Below, one piece after another: positions 60,650 to 64,000 of a stretch of 64,000 nucleotides of DNA (the stretch's first letter is position 1; every line of letters starts with the position of its first letter). The DNA comes from Drechslerella dactyloides (lineage: Eukaryota; Ascomycota; Orbiliomycetes; Orbiliales; Orbiliaceae): assembly GCA_020064725.1 (NCBI GenBank), contig JAGTWJ010000002.1:2666001-2730000 (forward strand). Direction: 5' to 3'. The translations under genes and the position numbers were made by a program. The notes beneath the pieces were generated by a model. The model did no database searches. It was not told the DNA's origin and saw nothing but the letters and a program-made list of their open reading frames with translations.

Positions 60650-62010
60650 ATGGATGCGGTAGAGAAGGAATTGGACCGGCTTACCGGCCGGGCGAACTTG
60701 GCTGGGTCGATTCGCGACATCGACGGGTGTTTGGAGCTGCTTGTTGCTGCGAAGGCGGCGATTGAGAGTGGTATGTTTGTTCGCTACGTGACACGTCTCC
60801 TCTTTGTCGTACGGCGAGGGTTGACGGGGTGTTTACAGATCCGACGATGACGGCGGCTACGATGGCGGCGCTGGAGACGCAGCTTAAGGCTGGCTTTGAC
60901 CGGACCAACGACAGTCTGAAGGAAGTTTACACGGGCCTGAACAAGTACGGCAAGGCTCTGGATAAGGTTAGCCCTACGATACCGGTCGAGAGAGATATAT
61001 ACGATGGCAGGTGGCAGGTGGCTAACGGGATTGCTGTTGCAGAAATTCAAGCCGGTGAACATGTCCGACTACGATGTCCTGTCGACGCACCAGCCACTCA
61101 TCAACCGCGCGATCGCAATGCACCTCCTCCGCGAGGGCAACTTTTCCATCGCGGAAACCTTCATAGCCGAGGCCGACCTCGCCGCCGCCGTCCCGCCGAC
61201 GCTGGAGGCCGACTTTCGCGACATGTACCGCATTAAGGAGGCGTTACGGCTGCGCGACCTCGGCCCCGCGATCGCGTGGGCGGCCAGCCGGCGGGAGCAG
61301 CTGGAGGCCCGAGGGAGCAACCTTGAGTTCGAGCTGCATCGGCTGCAGTATGTTGTGTACTTGTTCGGCGGCGGGGAGGACGGCCCGCGGAAGGCGCTGG
61401 AGTATTCGCGGCGGGAGTTTCTGCCGTTCCAGCAGAAGTATCTGGCGGGTATGCCTCCATTTTACCCTTTCAGCTTCACTGGTATGGGATGTGTATATGC
61501 TGATATGTTTGATTGTTTACGGCAGAGATATCACAATTGGCGGGCGCGCTCCTGTGGCGCGAGAAGATGACAGCATCGCCGTACGCCGACCTCCTCAACT
61601 CGGAGACGGCATGGGCAGCCGTCGCCGACTCCTTCACGAGCGAATTCTGCTCCCTGCTGAACCTCGCGGCCGAATCCCCGCTCTACATCGCCGCGACGGC
61701 GGGCGCGATCGCGCTGCCGACGCTGCTCAAGATGACGTCCATCATGAAGGAGAAGAAGACGGAGTGGACGTCGCAGAACGAGCTGCCGGTGGAGATTCCG
61801 CTGCCGGATAAGTACAAGTTCCATTCGATATTTGTGTGTCCCGTGTCGAAGGAGCAGACGACGGATTCGAATCCGCCGATGATGATACCGTGCGGACATG
61901 TGCTTGCGAAGGACAGCTTGCAGAAGCTTTCGAGGAGTGGGAATCGGTTCAAGTGTCCGTATTGTCCGGCGGATAGCATGCCGAAGGATGCGAGGGAGAT
62001 TTATCTCTAG
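60650..62010 (+). CDS. RMD5: GID/CTLH E3 ligase subunit Rmd5 (Gid2)
   Basis: Rmd5/Gid2 is a RING-like catalytic subunit of the GID (CTLH) ubiquitin ligase, which in yeast degrades gluconeogenic enzymes on glucose return. Exons 60650-60770, 60839-60966, 61043-61448 and 61526-62010 give 379 aa; phases agree, though the second donor (GTTAGC) is weaker than usual. The N-terminus MDAVEKELDRL is helical. A LisH-like segment follows (LINRAIAMHLLREGNFSIAE), then CTLH (FRDMYRIKEALRLRDLGPAI, LEFELHRLQYVVYL). The C-terminal degenerate RING at about 323-365 reads CPVSKEQ...MMIPCGHVLAKDSLQKL...FKCPYCP, as in the family, and the protein ends DAREIYL. Complete. Confidence 0.92.
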
Positions 62011-62474
62011 GTCCCTTCCTCTCACTTTTGTCACGTTACTTTGTTATTGTTTCCTTTAATGGTTTGTGGTTTGGTAGCGGGATTGGTTAGTAATTAGTTT
62101 GTTGGAAGGGTGGTGCGATGGATGGACGGGCGTTTCACGGGACTTTTTGGTTTTTTCTTTTCTTTTCTTTTCATTCTTCGGGGGACGTTAATGCAATCTC
62201 TTCTCAGATCTAATCCATCGATCGATGGATGCATCCGTGCGAGTGTACGATACGATACTATAGCTGGCTTCGGCATATCTATATCTAGATGCGAGCGGGC
62301 GGTGAACTGACTGGCTATAGTTTTACGAAATCTCCAATCAATCTATACAATGATATAATATATACAGTCTACAGCTTTTCCAAAGGCTGCCGTTGCACCT
62401 GAACGCCGTGATATGGTACAATATATATACTGAAGATGACAGTCCATCAAAGTCGTATGAATAGTATGGCGGGT
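62011..62474. other. Convergent 3' region between RMD5 and UTP11
   Basis: 464 bp between converging genes; presumed 3' UTRs. Contains the short palindrome TCCATCGATCGATGGA near 62214-62229. No gene. Confidence 0.5.
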
Positions 62475-63287
62475 CTACTTTTTCCGGGCATTGTTGAACC
62501 ACCGCTTGCCGTCGCGCGTCATGCCGGTCCGCGGGGCGGATTTACCCATGTATTCGCGCTGGGCGTCGACTTGGCGCTCGAGAGAGCGCAGCTCGGCTTC
62601 GCGCTTCATCCGGGCTTCGAGTTCGCGGTACTTTGCCGTCCGGGCTTTTGCTTCCTTTGCCTCCTTTTTACTCTGCTTGGGTTCCTCTTCCCTTTCCTCG
62701 TCGTCGTCGTCCTCCCAGTCCATTTCGTCCTCGTCGTCGCCTTCTAACACCATCCGCTGCTTGTTGTGCTTCTTTTTCGAAGTGGAGGCGGTGGATATGG
62801 CGTCGCCGTCGTCATCGAAGACTGTCTTCCGCCCGATACCGACGGTGCCGTCGTCGCCGACAAACGTGACTTCACTCTCCAGCCGCTCCCGCTTGCGCCG
62901 CTCCATATCGGCCATGACGCGGAGGTACGCTTTATCTTGCATTTTCAACCCGCGGACAACGTTGACGGGCATGGCGACGCTGGTGGGGCGGGAGGAGACG
63001 TGGATTCCCGATGCGTTTGTGTGCGCGTGCGTCATGGCAAAGTAGAATTCATCCGGGTTGCGGGATGCGACTTTGGCGCGGAGGGAAGTGAGGGTGCGCT
63101 TTTTGGAGGCGTAGTCTCGGGCGCGGAGGGTGTAGTCGCGGTGTTTTTCGAGGTGGCCGAGGCGGGTGCGGGAGGATAGCTGGGAGCGTTCGCGGTGGGG
63201 CCGCCGCTGGACGGCGTTGCGGAGGGATGCTGCATGTTCTTTGTTAGTTGGATAGTGGTGATGGTGGTGGAGGGAGGACTTACACAT
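62475..63287 (-). CDS. UTP11: U3 snoRNP component Utp11 (SSU processome)
   Basis: Utp11 belongs to the small-subunit processome that cleaves 18S pre-rRNA in the nucleolus. Exons 63287-63284 (only ATGT) and 63229-62475 give 252 aa, with a 54-bp intron (GTAAGT to GCAG). Splicing yields MSSLRNAVQRRPHRERSQLS, matching the conserved N-terminus, then LGHLEKHRDYTLRARDYASK, FYFAMTHAHTNASGIHV and MQDKAYLRVMADMERRKRER. An acidic stretch follows (EGDDEDEMDWEDDDDEE), and the Lys/Arg-rich tail ends KRWFNNARKK. A longer unspliced frame starting upstream would add a His-rich N-terminus with no family support. Confidence 0.92.
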   Translation of the reverse strand: MCKSSLHHHHHYPTNKEHAASLRNAVQRRPHRERSQLSSRTRLGHLEKHRDYTLRARDYASKKRTLTSLRAKVASRNPDEFYFAMTHAHTNASGIHVSSRPTSVAMPVNVVRGLKMQDKAYLRVMADMERRKRERLESEVTFVGDDGTVGIGRKTVFDDDGDAISTASTSKKKHNKQRMVLEGDDEDEMDWEDDDDEEREEEPKQSKKEAKEAKARTAKYRELEARMKREAELRSLERQVDAQREYMGKSAPRTGMTRDGKRWFNNARKK

Positions 63288-63588
63288 TGTGATTGTTGGT
63301 GGTTGTGGAGATCTTGAGAACTTGACGGTGGTGATGGTGAGGATGGTGCACAATTTTTGAGGTTGAAGCTGGATGTTTGGCGACGGCGCCACAGCAGCGT
63401 TAGGCGACCGCCACCCATTCGGGCTGGTCTAGCCACATTTGTGGGTTACGACAGACAACAACACCAAGGTTGGAAGTGAGCCAGGCGAAAAGTTGTAAAT
63501 AGAAATATAAATAAAAAGACTTGAAGGCCGCGCTGCGGCACTTAAACCCGACTGCACTGTATAACTATAAATATTCAGACACCGTAAG

Positions 63589-63665
63589 AGAGTCGCCTTG
63601 CAGTCGGCGCCTTATATATGCCCCACCACCCACCCCATATAAGGCGCCGACTGCAAGGCGACTCT
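63589..63665. repeat. Perfect 29-bp inverted repeat with 19-bp spacer
   Basis: Left arm 63589-63617 (AGAGTCGCCTTGCAGTCGGC...) is the exact reverse complement of the right arm 63637-63665. The spacer is C-rich (ATGCCCCACCACCCACCCC). It could form a strong hairpin in DNA or RNA. Confidence 0.9.
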
Positions 63666-63677
63666 ACGTCTACATCT

Positions 63678-63707
<30 letters not shown>
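63678..63707. repeat. Five tandem copies of TGCCTG
   Basis: Five perfect hexamers immediately right of the 29-bp inverted repeat, followed by CTGTCTGT-type remnants to about 63740. Confidence 0.85.
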
Positions 63708-63708
<1 letters not shown>

Positions 63709-64000
63709 ATCTCTGTCTGTACCTTTGCTGTCTGTCTGTGGCCTAGTAGTTATATCACTATCTGTACCTAGCTACTTAAGTAATTGCTAAATATTTCTAG
63801 AAACCTCTAGAAACTAGAACAACACAAATTCTTGGGGGGGGGCCCACCCCCACCGCTCTCTATATAGTAGTAATATATATATATATTAATATATATGTAT
63901 AGTAATAGCCCATTAAGGAGGTTACCCAAGACCCCTCCTTGCAGTCGGGCATATCGTGATACTGATCATCAGGATCATTGTGCTTCAGAATTCTGCGATA

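Larger units (their letters stand above)
63288..64000. other. Intergenic right end with repeat element
   Basis: No supported gene. The first part is the UTP11 promoter. From about 63547 the sequence holds inverted and tandem repeats, a G9 run at 63834-63842 followed by C-runs, and alternating TA near 63872-63897. Confidence 0.5.

Noticed and set aside
63288..63392. N-terminal extension of UTP11 read without splicing
   Set aside because: Gives a His-rich stretch not found in Utp11, whereas splicing at the 54-bp intron restores the conserved MSSLRNAVQRR start.
1..64000. tRNA, rRNA and CRISPR arrays
   Set aside because: I looked for B-box motifs (GGTTCGAATCC-like) with matching stems, rRNA segments and evenly spaced repeats; the few GGTTCGAA hits (for example near 5450 and 19700) have no cloverleaf context.

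Overview
The window is nuclear DNA of a filamentous ascomycete (Pezizomycotina). The evidence is short spliceosomal introns (mostly 54-165 bp, GTRNGT...YAG), a fused trifunctional histidine enzyme of the HIS4 type, and recognisable fungal orthologues of VPS28, RPL20, SFR1/MEI5, GWT1, NOC2, RMD5/GID2 and UTP11. I see no prokaryotic operons, CRISPR arrays, rRNA genes or convincing tRNA genes. Exon boundaries below were placed by hand from splice motifs, reading phase and family knowledge.

Layout. (1) 1-16.8 kb is gene-poor. It has one small conserved-looking protein (404-853, minus), then about 16 kb in which I can support no gene; 5.7-10.5 kb of it is visibly A+T-rich. (2) 16.8-31 kb holds a 51-residue Cys-rich MC protein, then VPS28, HIS4, RPL20 and a nine-exon 2-oxoglutarate/Fe(II) oxygenase, all four on the minus strand. 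HIS4 has a perfect TGACTCA (Gcn4/CPC1-type) site upstream. (3) 30.8-36 kb holds a secreted GH78-type six-hairpin glycosidase (plus), divergent from the oxygenase, and an SFR1-like recombination mediator (minus). (4) 36-43 kb holds three coiled-coil genes I cannot name; two of them (38.1-40.1 and 41.6-42.8 kb) are diverged tandem paralogues. (5) 43.6-48 kb has GWT1 and NOC2 converging tail to tail. (6) 48.9-55.8 kb holds a second tandem paralogue pair: two large proteins with a shared helical middle region and two C-terminal C2H2 fingers. The first also carries an N-terminal Cys module resembling the free MC protein at 16.8 kb. (7) 55.8-64 kb holds a degenerate minisatellite, a small membrane protein, RMD5, UTP11, and at the far right a small hairpin-bearing repeat element.

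The named genes are housekeeping functions: endosomal sorting, histidine synthesis, ribosome assembly, GPI-anchor synthesis, GID-type ubiquitylation and meiotic recombination. They do not form one pathway. The most novel content is the two tandem paralogue families that sit between housekeeping genes, plus several unusual gene structures: 4-nt first coding exons in RPL20 and UTP11, and a stop-free in-frame intron in SFR1.
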